From NCBI RefSeq assembly GCF_008386585.1, contig NZ_VUOB01000041.1, forward strand, positions 186,252 to 250,251: a stretch of DNA of 64,000 nucleotides, given 5' to 3'. The stretch's first letter is position 1; each line of letters starts with the position of its first letter. Positions 16,217 through 25,450 of this stretch are shown here, piece after piece. The position numbers and the translations under genes were made by a program. The notes beneath the pieces are model-generated. The model ran no database searches and was not told where the DNA came from. It saw nothing but the letters and a program-made list of their open reading frames with translations. The DNA is from Solihabitans fulvus (GTDB lineage: Bacteria; Actinomycetota; Actinomycetes; Mycobacteriales; Pseudonocardiaceae).

Positions 16217-16323
16217 CTGTGCGCTCACTTTCGTGTGGTTCGCGGCGGTTCGGCCGCGTTGTCGAGACAACCACCGGGCGGAGCGCCGAAGTCGGCCCAA
16301 CCGAGCCCTGCCCGACCTCGGTG

Positions 16324-16358
16324 CGGCGAACCTCGGTCCAGCAGACCGAGGTTCGCCG
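16324..16358. promoter_or_regulatory. Perfect 15-bp inverted repeat between divergent SDR and HTH genes
   Basis: CGGCGAACCTCGGTC at 16324-16338 is exactly repeated in inverse at 16344-16358 with a 5-bp spacer. It lies 35 bp before the HTH start and 108 bp before the SDR start. A perfect dyad of this size in a divergent promoter is most likely the operator of the HTH protein; a transcript hairpin is an alternative. Confidence 0.65.
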
Positions 16359-16393
16359 GGGCGGGGCGCGGCCAGGCCCGTCAGACTGGATTC

Positions 16394-17269
16394 ATGGACC
16401 ACAACGTCGAGCTGAAGGAGTTCCTGCGCTCGCGCCGCGCCCGCCTGAGCGTGGACGACGTCGAGCTCGGCGGCACGGCCGGCGTGCGCAGGGTGCCCGG
16501 GCTGCGCCGGGAGGAGGTGGCCCAGCTCGCCGGGGTGAGCGTCGACTACTACAGCCGGCTCGAACAGGGCCGCCATCTCAACGTGTCCGACGAGGTCCTC
16601 GACGCCGTCGCCCGCGCCCTCGGCCTCGACGAGATCGAGCGGTCCCATCTCTTCCAGCTCGCGCGGACCAGTCCCCGTCGCGGCAGGCGCCGCCCGCCTG
16701 CGCGGGTGCAGCGGGTCCGGCCAGGAGTGCGGCGCGTCCTGGAGACGCTCGACGACGTGACCCCGGCGTGGGTGTTCGGTCGGCGGATGGACGTGCTCGC
16801 CAGCAACCGGCTGGCCAGGGCGCTGATGACCGACTTCGAGGCGCTGCCACCGAGGGACCGCAACGTGCTGCGGTACACCTTCCTCGACGAGTCAGCCCGC
16901 GACCTCTACGTCGACTGGGCGGAGGTGGCCAGGGACAACGTGGCCGTCCTGCGCCTCGACGCCGGGCGTCATCCCGACGACCCGCTGCTCGCGGAGCTCG
17001 TCGGCGAGCTCGCGGTCAAGAGCCCGGAGTTCCGCCGCTGGTGGGCGAGCCACAACGTCCGCGAGCGCAGCCACGGAACCAAGCGCTACCACCATCCGCT
17101 GGTCGGCGACCTCACCGTCGACTACGAGTGCGTCGCCGTGCTCGGCGACGCCGACCAGACGCTGTGCGTCTACACGACCGAGGCGGGCTCGGCGTCGGAG
17201 ACGGCGCTGCGCCTGCTCGCCAACTGGACCGGCGCCCCGAACTCCGCCGTCAGGTCCGCGTCCGAGTAG
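16394..17269 (+). CDS. XRE-family regulator with MmyB-like ligand-binding domain
   Basis: This 291-aa protein has an XRE helix-turn-helix at about residues 30-85 (VPGLRREEVAQLAGVSVDYYSRLEQG) and a C-terminal MmyB-like, PAS-type domain from about 105 (VRRVLETLDDVTPAWVFGRRMDVLASN to the end). Proteins of this kind frequently repress a divergent SDR or oxidoreductase gene, which is exactly the layout here. The frame is open far upstream through the SDR region, but the ATG at 16394 matches the family start (MDHNVELKEFLRSRRARL). Confidence 0.88.
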   Translation: MDHNVELKEFLRSRRARLSVDDVELGGTAGVRRVPGLRREEVAQLAGVSVDYYSRLEQGRHLNVSDEVLDAVARALGLDEIERSHLFQLARTSPRRGRRRPPARVQRVRPGVRRVLETLDDVTPAWVFGRRMDVLASNRLARALMTDFEALPPRDRNVLRYTFLDESARDLYVDWAEVARDNVAVLRLDAGRHPDDPLLAELVGELAVKSPEFRRWWASHNVRERSHGTKRYHHPLVGDLTVDYECVAVLGDADQTLCVYTTEAGSASETALRLLANWTGAPNSAVRSASE

Positions 17270-17393
17270 GCCTTTTCTCGCTCGCGTCAGGAGTGGGTCC
17301 AGCCCCACCCACCCGTACGGCCAGACCCATGCCGAGCCGACCGGGCGCTCCGTAGCGTCGTTTTCACAACGACACGGAGGAGAACGAACGATC

Positions 17394-17819
17394 ATGGCGA
17401 CGACCACGACGACCCAGCCCGGCGACTCCCGCACCCAGGCGGCCTTCGACACGGTGCGGAAATGCGTCACGCTCTTCGGCGCCGTCGGCGCCATCGTCCT
17501 CGGGACGGTCGCCGTGATGGCGTTCACCGGCCACGAGGCGACCCCGTTCATGTGGATCAGGGGAGCGATCCTGCTCGCGGTCGCCCCGCTGATCTACCGG
17601 ATGGTCGTCCGCGCCTCGCAGGGGTCATACAAGGCGTTCGACCGCGTGCGCACCCTTTCGACCATCGCGCCGATCGCGATCATCGGCGTCGACCTGATCC
17701 CCGGCATCTGCCCGCCGTGGTACGCCGTGCTCCAGGGCCTGTCCACCCTCGCCCTGGTCGGCGTCGCCGTCACGACCCGAGGTTCCGCGCTGAGCGCCGC
17801 TTTCCCCAAGCAGAAGTGA
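17394..17819 (+). CDS. Hypothetical small integral membrane protein
   Basis: This 141-aa protein has four likely membrane helices (about residues 27-46, 53-72, 90-107 and 112-130). Its polar N-terminus is rich in Thr and Gln. A GGAGGAGAACG ribosome region precedes the ATG at 17394. Between the second and third helices is a basic loop (RASQGSYKAFDRVRTL). The family is not recognised. The 124 bp upstream hold no other gene. Confidence 0.7.
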   Translation: MATTTTTQPGDSRTQAAFDTVRKCVTLFGAVGAIVLGTVAVMAFTGHEATPFMWIRGAILLAVAPLIYRMVVRASQGSYKAFDRVRTLSTIAPIAIIGVDLIPGICPPWYAVLQGLSTLALVGVAVTTRGSALSAAFPKQK

Positions 17820-17888
17820 CACCAGCACGACGACCGAGTCCCGACAAATCCGTTGCCGCACTCGATCACCGAACGCGATGATCGCGGC

Positions 17889-18791
17889 ATGGGCTCAACT
17901 CTTGCGGACGGCCGCGCCGGCGTCGACGCCGATCTCGTGCGGCGACTGATCGCCGCGCAGTTCCCGCAGTGGAGCGACCTGGCGGTGATCCCGGTCGAGG
18001 TCGATGGTTGGGACAACCGGACCTACCGGCTCGGCGACGACCTGACGGTGCGGCTGCCCACCGCGGCCGGTTACGTCCCGGCCGTCGCGAAGGAGAACCA
18101 CTGGCTGCCCCGGTTGGCGCCGGCACTGCCGGTCGCGGTGCCGGTCGTCCTGGCCGAGGGCGTCCCCGGCGAGGGATATCCATTCCCCTGGTCCGTTCGC
18201 GGTTGGTTGCCCGGTCAGACGGCCGATCCGGAACACCTCGACGACCTGTCGCAGTTCGCGATCTCGGTGGCCGAGTTCCTCCGTGCCCTGCAACGCTGCG
18301 ACACCGTCGGCGGCCCGGTCGGCGGTGAGCACAGCTTCTACCGGGGAGCCTCGCCCGCCGCCTATGACGAGGGCACCCGCCGCGCCCTGGCCGCGCTCGC
18401 CGGCCGCGTCGACACCGCTGCGGCCGCCGTCGTCTGGCAGACCGCCCTGGCCACCGAGTTCGATGCCGCGCCCGTGTGGTTCCACGGCGACATCGCCTCA
18501 GGGAACCTCCTGGTCGCGGACGGAAAGCTGACGGCCGTCATCGACTTCGGCACCTGCGGCGTCGGCGACCCGGCCTGTGACCTGGTGATCGCCTGGACGA
18601 TGTTCACCGGCGACAGCCGACAGGCCTTCCAGCAGACGGTCGACCTTGACGAGGGAACCTGGGCGCGGGCCAGGGGCTGGGCGCTGTGGAAGGCACTGGT
18701 GATGCTGGCCAAGTGCATCGACGGCGACCAGGAACGGGCCGCCGTCCACCGCCGCGTGATCGACGAGGTCCTGGCCGACAGCGTCGGCTAG
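17889..18791 (+). CDS. Aminoglycoside phosphotransferase (APH)-family kinase
   Basis: This 300-aa protein has the APH/choline-kinase-like fold. The catalytic loop is VWFHGDIASGNLLVADG (HGDxxxxN), and the metal-binding segment is VIDFGTCGVGDPACDLVIAW. The N-terminal lobe contains VDGWDNRTYRLGDDLTVRLP, a nucleotide-binding hairpin. Similar proteins phosphorylate aminoglycosides or small metabolites; the antibiotic-resistance reading is not established. It stands alone, with the ATG at 17889. Confidence 0.85.
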   Translation: MGSTLADGRAGVDADLVRRLIAAQFPQWSDLAVIPVEVDGWDNRTYRLGDDLTVRLPTAAGYVPAVAKENHWLPRLAPALPVAVPVVLAEGVPGEGYPFPWSVRGWLPGQTADPEHLDDLSQFAISVAEFLRALQRCDTVGGPVGGEHSFYRGASPAAYDEGTRRALAALAGRVDTAAAAVVWQTALATEFDAAPVWFHGDIASGNLLVADGKLTAVIDFGTCGVGDPACDLVIAWTMFTGDSRQAFQQTVDLDEGTWARARGWALWKALVMLAKCIDGDQERAAVHRRVIDEVLADSVG

Positions 18792-18810
18792 GACGAACCG
18801 GCCGGTCGGC

Positions 18811-19887
18811 TCAGTTCTCGACGGTCCAGACCAGGCTGTGCAGCTCGTCGTCCGGGCGCGGGGCCCAGCGCACCGAGTGCACCTGCACGTCCTCCGGCAG
18901 CACGTAGACGGTGTGGCCGCCCGCGGTCTCGCCCGGCGGCACGCCGATCCGGTGCGGCGGCCGGGACGACAGCGACACCGGGGCCTTGGACACGTTGCCG
19001 CCCTTGGTGACCAGCACCAGGTACATGTCGGGCAGCGCCGCGAACGGCACCTGGCCCTTGTTGGTGAACTCGGTGTGCACGACCACCGACCGCTCGCCCG
19101 GCTCCAGCCGGTAGCCGGCCGCGGTGAACAGGAAGTCGGCAGGGTCGACGACCTCGACGAGCTGGATCGACAGCCGCTCGCCCTCAAGGCCCTCGGTCTG
19201 GAGTGCGGTGCCGATCTTGCCGGTGCGCTGCCCTGGAGCCCCGGTCTCGCCGCCGAAGATCGCCTGCGGGCCCTGGGACTGCGGCTGGTCGCCGCGCGCC
19301 CAGGACGCGGACTGCGGCGGTCCCCAGGTGCTGATCGGCTCCGGCTGCGCCGGGAACGGCTGGCTCGGCGGGCCCTGGTGCTGCTGTGCGGGGAAGGGCG
19401 CGCTCGGCGGGTACTGCTGGACGGGTTGCTGCTGGTAGCCGCCCTGTTGGTAGCCCTGGCGGTTCGCCGGGGCCGGGTATCCGCCGGACGGCAGGTTCTG
19501 CGCCGGGTAGCCGCCGTTGGGGGGCTGGGCGTTGTAGGCGCCGCTCGGGGTGCCCTGCACCGCGTAGCCGCCGCTGCTCGCGCCCGGCTGGGCGTAGCCG
19601 CTGCCGGTGGCCGGTGGGGCGTAGCCGGCGGCGGGGGAGCTCTGCGGTCCGGTGTAGCTGCCCCACGCCGCCGCGTTGGCCAGCGCGGTGCGCACGCCGT
19701 TCGGGTCGCACTCGACGCCGACCAGCAGCGGCAGCCCGCTGCCGGACAGCGCGACGAGCCGCGCGGCGGCCTCCCTCGGGTCCATACCGAGCCGGGCCGC
19801 GACTTCGTGCACGGCCGCGCGACCCATCTCCGCGATCATTGCGAGGAGACGGGCGTCGACTGGATCGGGCGCCACCACGGCCCGCAC
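18811..19887 (-). CDS. HTH/low-complexity/Ig-like three-part protein
   Basis: This 358-aa protein has three parts. Residues 1-75 resemble an AsnC-type winged helix and its ligand hairpin (VDARLLAMIAEMGRAAVHEVAARLGMDP). Residues about 80-215 are a Gly/Tyr/Pro/Gln-rich low-complexity region with repeated GGYPA and GYAQP-type units. Residues about 225-358 form a beta-rich domain like DUF4352 (GYRLEPGERSVVVHTEFTNKGQVPFAALPDMY). No signal peptide is present, so it is probably cytoplasmic. The function is unknown. Confidence 0.75.
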   Translation of the reverse strand: MRAVVAPDPVDARLLAMIAEMGRAAVHEVAARLGMDPREAAARLVALSGSGLPLLVGVECDPNGVRTALANAAAWGSYTGPQSSPAAGYAPPATGSGYAQPGASSGGYAVQGTPSGAYNAQPPNGGYPAQNLPSGGYPAPANRQGYQQGGYQQQPVQQYPPSAPFPAQQHQGPPSQPFPAQPEPISTWGPPQSASWARGDQPQSQGPQAIFGGETGAPGQRTGKIGTALQTEGLEGERLSIQLVEVVDPADFLFTAAGYRLEPGERSVVVHTEFTNKGQVPFAALPDMYLVLVTKGGNVSKAPVSLSSRPPHRIGVPPGETAGGHTVYVLPEDVQVHSVRWAPRPDDELHSLVWTVEN

Positions 19888-20085
19888 GCTACCCGCCCGT
19901 CCGGATCTTCGCGTCGGTGGCTGGCCGTGGGACGTGCGCTAGATCAGATCGTGTCCGAGTCGTCCCTGCCTCCCCCGAACGCGCCTACCGGATCCCCGTG
20001 ACCCTTGTCACGATTGACGCCGATACCTGAGGATGATCGAGAGCCCTCGACAACGCCCAGCTCGTCCACGAGGAGGCGCGTTCGC

Positions 20086-21492
20086 ATGCGACGGAGAACC
20101 GCTCTGGCCCGGTTGGTCCCCGCTCTGCTGGTCGGGGGGCTGCTCGGCGGTTGCCTCGGACAGACGCCGAACGCGGACAACAAGAACAACGCGGACGCCA
20201 AGGACATCACCCTCACGATCGTGGCGAACTCCGTCGCAGGCGGGAAGAACGCGGCGGGAGCGGCGTGGATCACTGACTGGGTGATCCCGAAGTTCACCGA
20301 GGCGGAGAAGGCCAAGGGCGTCAACGCGACAGTGAAGTTCGAGGCCAACGGCGCGGCCGACGAGGACTACAAGACCAAGATCGCGCTCGACTTCAAGACC
20401 GGGGGCGGCGGCGACATCGTCGAGCTGGACGGCATCTGGCTCGGCGAGTTCGCTCAGGCCGGCCAGCTCAGGCCGCTGGACGACGTCGTCGGCAAGGACA
20501 CGGTGTCCGCCTGGGACGGCTGGTCCCAGATCCCGGACGCGGTGCAGGCGCTCGGCAACTTCCAGGGCAAGCGGTACGGCATCCCGATCGGCACCGACGG
20601 GCGCGTCCTGTACTTCAACAAGAAGCTGTTCGCGCAGGCCGGCCTGCCGAGCGACTGGCAGCCCAAGAGCTGGGACGAGGTGCTCGCGGCAGGACAGTCG
20701 CTCAAGCAGCTCGCCGGGGTGACCCCGATCCAGCTCAACGCCGGCACCGCGATGGGCGAGGCGACCGCGATGCAGGGCGTGCTGCCCGCGCTGGTCGGCA
20801 CCGGCAAACCGATCTACGCCGACGGCAAGTGGCAGGGCGCGACGCAGAACGTCAAGCAGGTGCTCGACCTCTACCGGCGCATCTACTCCGGCGGCCTCGG
20901 CGACCCGCTGCTCCAGCAGGAGGCCAAGGGCCGCGACAGGTCCTTCGCCGAGTTCGCCGACAACAAGATCGGCATCCTGCTGGAGAGCGACTACCTGTGG
21001 CGGTCGGTGGTCGAGCCGACCAAGGGCGTGGCCAAGATGGCCGACCGCGACACGGCCGTCGGCTGGGCGCTGATCCCCGCGATGCGGCCGGGTGGCGGCG
21101 TGAACAACCAGAACTTCGTCAGCATGTCCGGCGGGGCGGTGAGGGTGATCAACCCGAACAGCAAGTACCCGAAGCAGGCGTGGGACCTGATGCAGTTCAT
21201 GAACTCCGCCGAGGCGACCAGGGCGCGGCTCGGCGGCGCCGCGCAGATCACCCAGCGTTCGGACGTGAACAACCAGGTGCTGGCCGGCGACCCGATGCTG
21301 AGCTTCGTCGCCAGGTCCGTGCTGCCGATCACCCAGTACCGGCCGGGGCTGGCCGACTACCCGAAGGTGTCCGCCGCGTTGCAGCAGGCGACCGCCGACG
21401 TGGTCAGCGGCAAGAGCCCGGACGAGGCGGCGGCGGCCTACCAACAGGCCCTGGTCAAGGCGGTCGGCGAGGGTTCCGTTGCCGGCGGCTGA
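20086..21492 (+). CDS. ABC transporter extracellular solute-binding lipoprotein (family 1)
   Basis: This 468-aa binding protein has a lipoprotein signal peptide: basic start MRRRTALARL, hydrophobic core and lipobox LGGC with C23. The mature part follows the family-1 (MalE-like) pattern, for example VLYFNKKLFAQAGLPSDWQPKSWDEVL and KYPKQAWDLMQFMNS. AGGAGG (20071-20076) supports the ATG at 20086 over the upstream in-frame ATG at 20005. It opens a four-gene sugar-type ABC operon. A GTGAC-N4-GTCAC dyad lies at 19998-20011 in the promoter region. The sugar is unknown. Confidence 0.9.
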   Translation: MRRRTALARLVPALLVGGLLGGCLGQTPNADNKNNADAKDITLTIVANSVAGGKNAAGAAWITDWVIPKFTEAEKAKGVNATVKFEANGAADEDYKTKIALDFKTGGGGDIVELDGIWLGEFAQAGQLRPLDDVVGKDTVSAWDGWSQIPDAVQALGNFQGKRYGIPIGTDGRVLYFNKKLFAQAGLPSDWQPKSWDEVLAAGQSLKQLAGVTPIQLNAGTAMGEATAMQGVLPALVGTGKPIYADGKWQGATQNVKQVLDLYRRIYSGGLGDPLLQQEAKGRDRSFAEFADNKIGILLESDYLWRSVVEPTKGVAKMADRDTAVGWALIPAMRPGGGVNNQNFVSMSGGAVRVINPNSKYPKQAWDLMQFMNSAEATRARLGGAAQITQRSDVNNQVLAGDPMLSFVARSVLPITQYRPGLADYPKVSAALQQATADVVSGKSPDEAAAAYQQALVKAVGEGSVAGG

Positions 21493-22432
21493 ACCTGAGG
21501 TGGTGCTCGAGCGGGAAGTCCCTGCCCCACAGCGGAACCGGCGCGCCGGGAGTCGGGCCGCCGCGACCGACGCCGCCGGCCTCGGCCGCGCGCGGGCCGT
21601 CGGGTTCGTGGCACCCGCGCTCGTGCTGATCGGCGTGTTCCTGGTCTTTCCCGCGCTGTGGACGATCTACATCGGCGTCACCGACTACCAGCTCACCGGG
21701 GCAGCCGCGGCGGCCCCGAAGGTCGTCGGGCTGGCGAACTTCCTGTCCGCGCTGAACGACGGGCTGTTCCACAACGCGGTCTGGCTGACCGTGCTGTTCG
21801 TGCTCGGCTCTGCGGTGATCGGCCAGAACCTGCTCGGCTTCGCGCTGGCCTGGCTGCTGCGCGGGGTGCGGCCGTGGCTGCGCCGGACCGTCGAGTCGAT
21901 GGTGCTGCTGTCCTGGATCCTGCCAAGCACCGTGGTGGCCTACCTGTGGTTCGCGGTGCTGGACCGCAACGGCGGCACGCTCAACGCGCTGCTCGGCACG
22001 CCGGGCACCGCGTGGCTGGTCACGTACCCGATGGCCAGCCTGATCGTGTTCAACACCTGGCGCGGCACGGCGTTCTCCATGCTGCTCTACACCTCCGCGC
22101 TGGCCGCCGTGCCGCCCTCGCAGCTGGAGACCGCGCGGCTGGTCGGCGCGAGCGGCTGGCAGACCGTGCGGGATGTGGTGTTCCCGCACATCAGGGGGCA
22201 CGTGCTGACCAACACGCTGCTGATCAGCCTGTGGACCGCCAACGACTTCACGCCGTTCCTGCTCACCGCGGGCGGCCCCAACCACGCGTCCGAGACGCTG
22301 CCGGTGTTCATCTACCGGCAGGCGTTGGAAGGCGGCCAACTCGGCTACGCCTCGGCCGTGTCCCTGTTGCTGCTGCTGGGAAACCTGCTCGTGGCGCTCG
22401 TCTACCTGCGACTGCTGCGGAGGCGCGGATGA
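21479..22432 (+). CDS. ABC transporter permease (MalF-like)
   Basis: This protein of about 317 aa has six hydrophobic segments and the EAA loop LETARLVGASGWQTVRDVVFPHI, which contacts the ATPase. A TTG start at 21479 with GAGGG just upstream overlaps the binding-protein stop by 14 bp; the GTG at 21500 is an alternative. The polar N-terminal extension of about 45 residues is typical of MalF-type subunits. It pairs with the next permease. Confidence 0.88.
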   Translation: MPAAEPEVVLEREVPAPQRNRRAGSRAAATDAAGLGRARAVGFVAPALVLIGVFLVFPALWTIYIGVTDYQLTGAAAAAPKVVGLANFLSALNDGLFHNAVWLTVLFVLGSAVIGQNLLGFALAWLLRGVRPWLRRTVESMVLLSWILPSTVVAYLWFAVLDRNGGTLNALLGTPGTAWLVTYPMASLIVFNTWRGTAFSMLLYTSALAAVPPSQLETARLVGASGWQTVRDVVFPHIRGHVLTNTLLISLWTANDFTPFLLTAGGPNHASETLPVFIYRQALEGGQLGYASAVSLLLLLGNLLVALVYLRLLRRRG

Positions 22433-23259
22433 CCCGGGGGCCCGCCTGGATGCTGCGCAGGATCGCGTTCTACGTGCTCATCGCGGTGCTGCTCGCGTTC
22501 TTCGCGATCCCCATGCTGTGGCTGGCCAGCGCGCCGTTTGACACCAAGCCGGGCCTCGGCATCCGGTGGCCGGACTGGACGACGGGCAACATCACCGCGA
22601 CCTTCCGGCATCCCTACGCGCTGACCTCGCTGGTCAACTCGCTGGTGCTGTGCCTGATCGCCACGGCCGTCACCACCGCGTTCGCCACCCTCGCCGCCTA
22701 CGCGTTGTCCCGCGTGCGGATCCCCGGCCGGGACCTGTTGCTGTATCTGCTGTTGCTGCTCTCCAGCGTGGTCACCGGCACGGCGGCGATGGTGCCGATC
22801 TTCGTGATGATGTTCCAGCTCGGCCTGATCAACTCCCAGTTCGGCACGGCGCTGGTGATCTCCGGCGGCATGCTGCCTGCGGCGATCTTCATCCTCAAGG
22901 ACTTCATGGACGCCGTGCCGAGGTCGTACGAGGAGTCGGCGAGGGTGTTCGGCGCGTCGTCGAGGCAGGTGCTGGCGCACGTCGTGCTGCCGGTGTCGCG
23001 GCCGGGCATCGCCACCATCCTGGTGTGGGCGTTCGTGAACGCGTGGGGCAACTTCCTGCTGCCGTTCCTGTTGTTGCGCGACGTGAGCCAGCAGCCGGCC
23101 GCCGTGCTGTTGCGCACCCTCCAGGACGAGGGCGGCAGCGCGAACCTGACGGTGATCCCGGTGTTCTCGCTGCTGTACTCGATTCCCGTGGTGGTGCTGT
23201 ACCTGGTGGTGAACAAGCGGTACGGATTCCGGTTCCACGGCGGCATCAAGGGGGGTTGA
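22429..23259 (+). CDS. ABC transporter permease (MalG-like)
   Basis: This 276-aa protein has six membrane segments and the EAA motif EESARVFGASSRQVLAHVVLPVSRPGIATI. The ATG overlaps the stop of the upstream permease (ATGA), so the two subunits are made in equal amounts. It ends four bases before the ATPase gene. Together with the partner permease it forms the membrane channel. Confidence 0.9.
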   Translation: MTRGPAWMLRRIAFYVLIAVLLAFFAIPMLWLASAPFDTKPGLGIRWPDWTTGNITATFRHPYALTSLVNSLVLCLIATAVTTAFATLAAYALSRVRIPGRDLLLYLLLLLSSVVTGTAAMVPIFVMMFQLGLINSQFGTALVISGGMLPAAIFILKDFMDAVPRSYEESARVFGASSRQVLAHVVLPVSRPGIATILVWAFVNAWGNFLLPFLLLRDVSQQPAAVLLRTLQDEGGSANLTVIPVFSLLYSIPVVVLYLVVNKRYGFRFHGGIKGG

Positions 23260-23262
23260 CAC

Positions 23263-24393
23263 ATGGCCGGCATCGAGATCGCCGAGCTGTCCACGGTGTA
23301 TCCGAACGGGGTGCGCGCGGTGGACGGCCTCGACCTGACCGTCGCCGACGGGGAGTTCTTCGCGCTGCTCGGCCCGTCCGGGTGCGGGAAGACCACGCTG
23401 CTGCGGACGATGGCGGGGCTGGAGCAGGCGTCCGAGGGCGCGGTGCGCATCGGCGACCGCGACGTGACCAGGCTGGATCCCGGCGCGCGGCGAGTGGCCA
23501 TGGTGTTCCAGGACTACGCGCTGTTCCCGCACATGACGGTCGCGGAGAACATCGCCTACCCGCTGCGGGTGCGCCGGATGTCCAAGGTGAGCCAGCGCGA
23601 CGCCGCCGAGCGCACCTCGGCGGGCCTGAGCCTCGGCGCCCTGCTCGACCGCAGGCCCGGCCAGCTGTCCGGCGGCCAGCAGCAGCGCGTGGCGCTGGCG
23701 CGAGCCATCGCCGTCGAGGCGGACGTGCTGCTGCTCGACGAGCCACTGTCCAATTTGGACGCGAGACTGCGGCTGGAGGCCAGGACGTTCCTGAAGAAGC
23801 TGCAACGGGATCTCGGCCTGACCACGGTCTTCGTGACGCACGACCAGGCGGAGGCGTTGGCGCTGGCCGACCGGATCGCCGTGATGGAGTCGGGCTCGAT
23901 CCGGCAGCTGGGCAGCCCCAAGGAGGTGTTCCAGCGGCCGGTGGACACGTTCGTGGCGAACTTCATCGGGTCGACGCCGATGAACCTGCTGGACGGGCTG
24001 ATCGCCGACGGAATGGTGGAGGTGGCGGGCGCGCGCCTCGCCCCGCCGGAGGGCCTTGACCTGGTCGAGGGGACGCCCGTGGTGGCCGGTATCCGCCCGG
24101 AGTACCTGAGGGTGGTTCCTGGTGCGCAGGAGGTGACCGAGGGTGTCGCGGGGATCCTGGGCGCGGTGGCGATCGTGGAGAACCTCGGGGTGACGTCGCT
24201 GGTGACCATCGAGTGCGCGGACGGGACGCTGGTCGGGCTGACGGTGCCGGAGCAGCACGAGCCCGCGGTGGGTACGCGGTTGTGCGTGGTGCCGGAGGCC
24301 GGGCGGCTGCTGCTCTACGGCGGGGAGGACGGGCTGCTGCTGTCGGCGCGGCCCTCGGATCACTCGGCCGAGTTCGACCGCAGCCGCGCCTGA
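23263..24393 (+). CDS. ABC transporter ATP-binding protein (MalK/UgpC type)
   Basis: This 376-aa ATPase has Walker A (GPSGCGKTTLL), the Q-loop (VFQDYALFPH), signature LSGGQQQRVALARA, Walker B (VLLLDEPLSNLDA) and the H-loop (VFVTHDQAEAL). A C-terminal TOBE/regulatory domain follows from about residue 240 (STPMNLLDG, GIRPEYLRV). Many actinobacterial sugar importers share one ATPase (MsiK). This operon carries its own, so it works as a complete unit. Confidence 0.92.
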   Translation: MAGIEIAELSTVYPNGVRAVDGLDLTVADGEFFALLGPSGCGKTTLLRTMAGLEQASEGAVRIGDRDVTRLDPGARRVAMVFQDYALFPHMTVAENIAYPLRVRRMSKVSQRDAAERTSAGLSLGALLDRRPGQLSGGQQQRVALARAIAVEADVLLLDEPLSNLDARLRLEARTFLKKLQRDLGLTTVFVTHDQAEALALADRIAVMESGSIRQLGSPKEVFQRPVDTFVANFIGSTPMNLLDGLIADGMVEVAGARLAPPEGLDLVEGTPVVAGIRPEYLRVVPGAQEVTEGVAGILGAVAIVENLGVTSLVTIECADGTLVGLTVPEQHEPAVGTRLCVVPEAGRLLLYGGEDGLLLSARPSDHSAEFDRSRA

Positions 24394-24408
24394 GGGGTGG
24401 TGTCTATC

Positions 24409-25293
24409 TCACAACCCCAGCACCCCGGCGGGCGGCGCGGGCGAAGCCACCGCGCCGGCGTCCGTGACCACCCCGGCACCCCCGGTGAAGTCTCGCAACG
24501 ACCGCCCGTGCTCCACCCGTCCCGGGAACGGGTCCGAGGCCGCCAACCGCGTCAGCTCCGGGATCGGCAACTCACGCCGGGACCCCAACAGCACCAGGTT
24601 CCCGAACCGCCGCCCGCGCAGCACCGGCGCGTCCGCGATCAGGCACACCTGCGGGAACACCGCCGAGACGGTCGCGACCTGAGCCCGCGCGAACGCCAGC
24701 GGCGCGCCGTCGGCCACGTTCGCCGCGTACACGCCGTCCGGCCCGAGCACCCTGGCCACGGCCGTGACGAACTCCACCGAGGTCAGGTGGGCCGGGGTCC
24801 TCGACCCGGCGAACACGTCGCCGACCACCAGGTCGAACGCGGCCTCCGGCGCCTTCGCGAGCAGCGCCCGCGCGTCGCCCTGCCGGACCTTGAGCCGCCA
24901 GGTGCGGTCCAGCGGCAGCTCCCGGCGGACCAGCTCGATCAGCCTGCCGTCGATCTCGATCACCTGCTGACTCGACCTCGGCCTGGTCGCCGCGATGTAC
25001 CTCGGCAGCGTCATGCCGCCCCCGCCAAGGTGCAGCGCCTGTAGCGGCCGCCCGCGCGGCGCGAGGTGGTCGACCACGTGCCCGAGCCTGCGCACGTACT
25101 CGAACTCCAGGTACCCGGGGTCGTCGAGGTCGACGTGCGACTGGGGCGTGTCGTCGACCAGCAGGGTCCACGCCCTCGGACGGTCGCGATCCGGCCTCAG
25201 GGTGGCCGTTCCGGAGTCGACCTGCTCACAGATCGGCTCCGGCCCGCGCCGCCGCCGCTCGGTGGATCGCGCGCCTCGTCGCTGGTCGGCCAT
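24409..25293 (-). CDS. Spermidine synthase-like SAM-binding protein
   Basis: This 294-aa protein has the Rossmann fold of spermidine synthases and related methyltransferases: LQALHLGGGGMTLPRYIAATRP (glycine loop), VIEIDGRLIELVRREL (acidic ribose-binding residue) and DLVVGDVFAGSRTPAHL. The start of the fold (QSHVDLDDPGYLEFEYVRRL) is also family-like. The basic N-terminal 30 residues are extra. The true polyamine-synthase active-site pattern is not obvious, so aminopropyl transfer is unproven. The ATG at 25293 was chosen over upstream in-frame codons near the dnaE promoter. Confidence 0.8.
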   Translation of the reverse strand: MADQRRGARSTERRRRGPEPICEQVDSGTATLRPDRDRPRAWTLLVDDTPQSHVDLDDPGYLEFEYVRRLGHVVDHLAPRGRPLQALHLGGGGMTLPRYIAATRPRSSQQVIEIDGRLIELVRRELPLDRTWRLKVRQGDARALLAKAPEAAFDLVVGDVFAGSRTPAHLTSVEFVTAVARVLGPDGVYAANVADGAPLAFARAQVATVSAVFPQVCLIADAPVLRGRRFGNLVLLGSRRELPIPELTRLAASDPFPGRVEHGRSLRDFTGGAGVVTDAGAVASPAPPAGVLGL

Positions 25294-25450
25294 GTGGCCC
25301 AGTATCGCCCGGCCGCAGATTGTCGGTGGGGTGGCGTATACACCCGGGGTGTCCTTGTTCATGTCGATCTTCGGCTCGGACTAGGCTCGGTGGTGGTCCG
25401 GCGGCGGCAGTGTCCGCGCCTCAATTTCTTGATCAAGGAGGCTGTCGGGT

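Noticed and set aside
14081..17269. 1062-codon plus-strand open frame
   Set aside because: It crosses the MFS gene out of frame and the SDR gene in antisense. Only the last 291 codons (from 16394) are a real gene.
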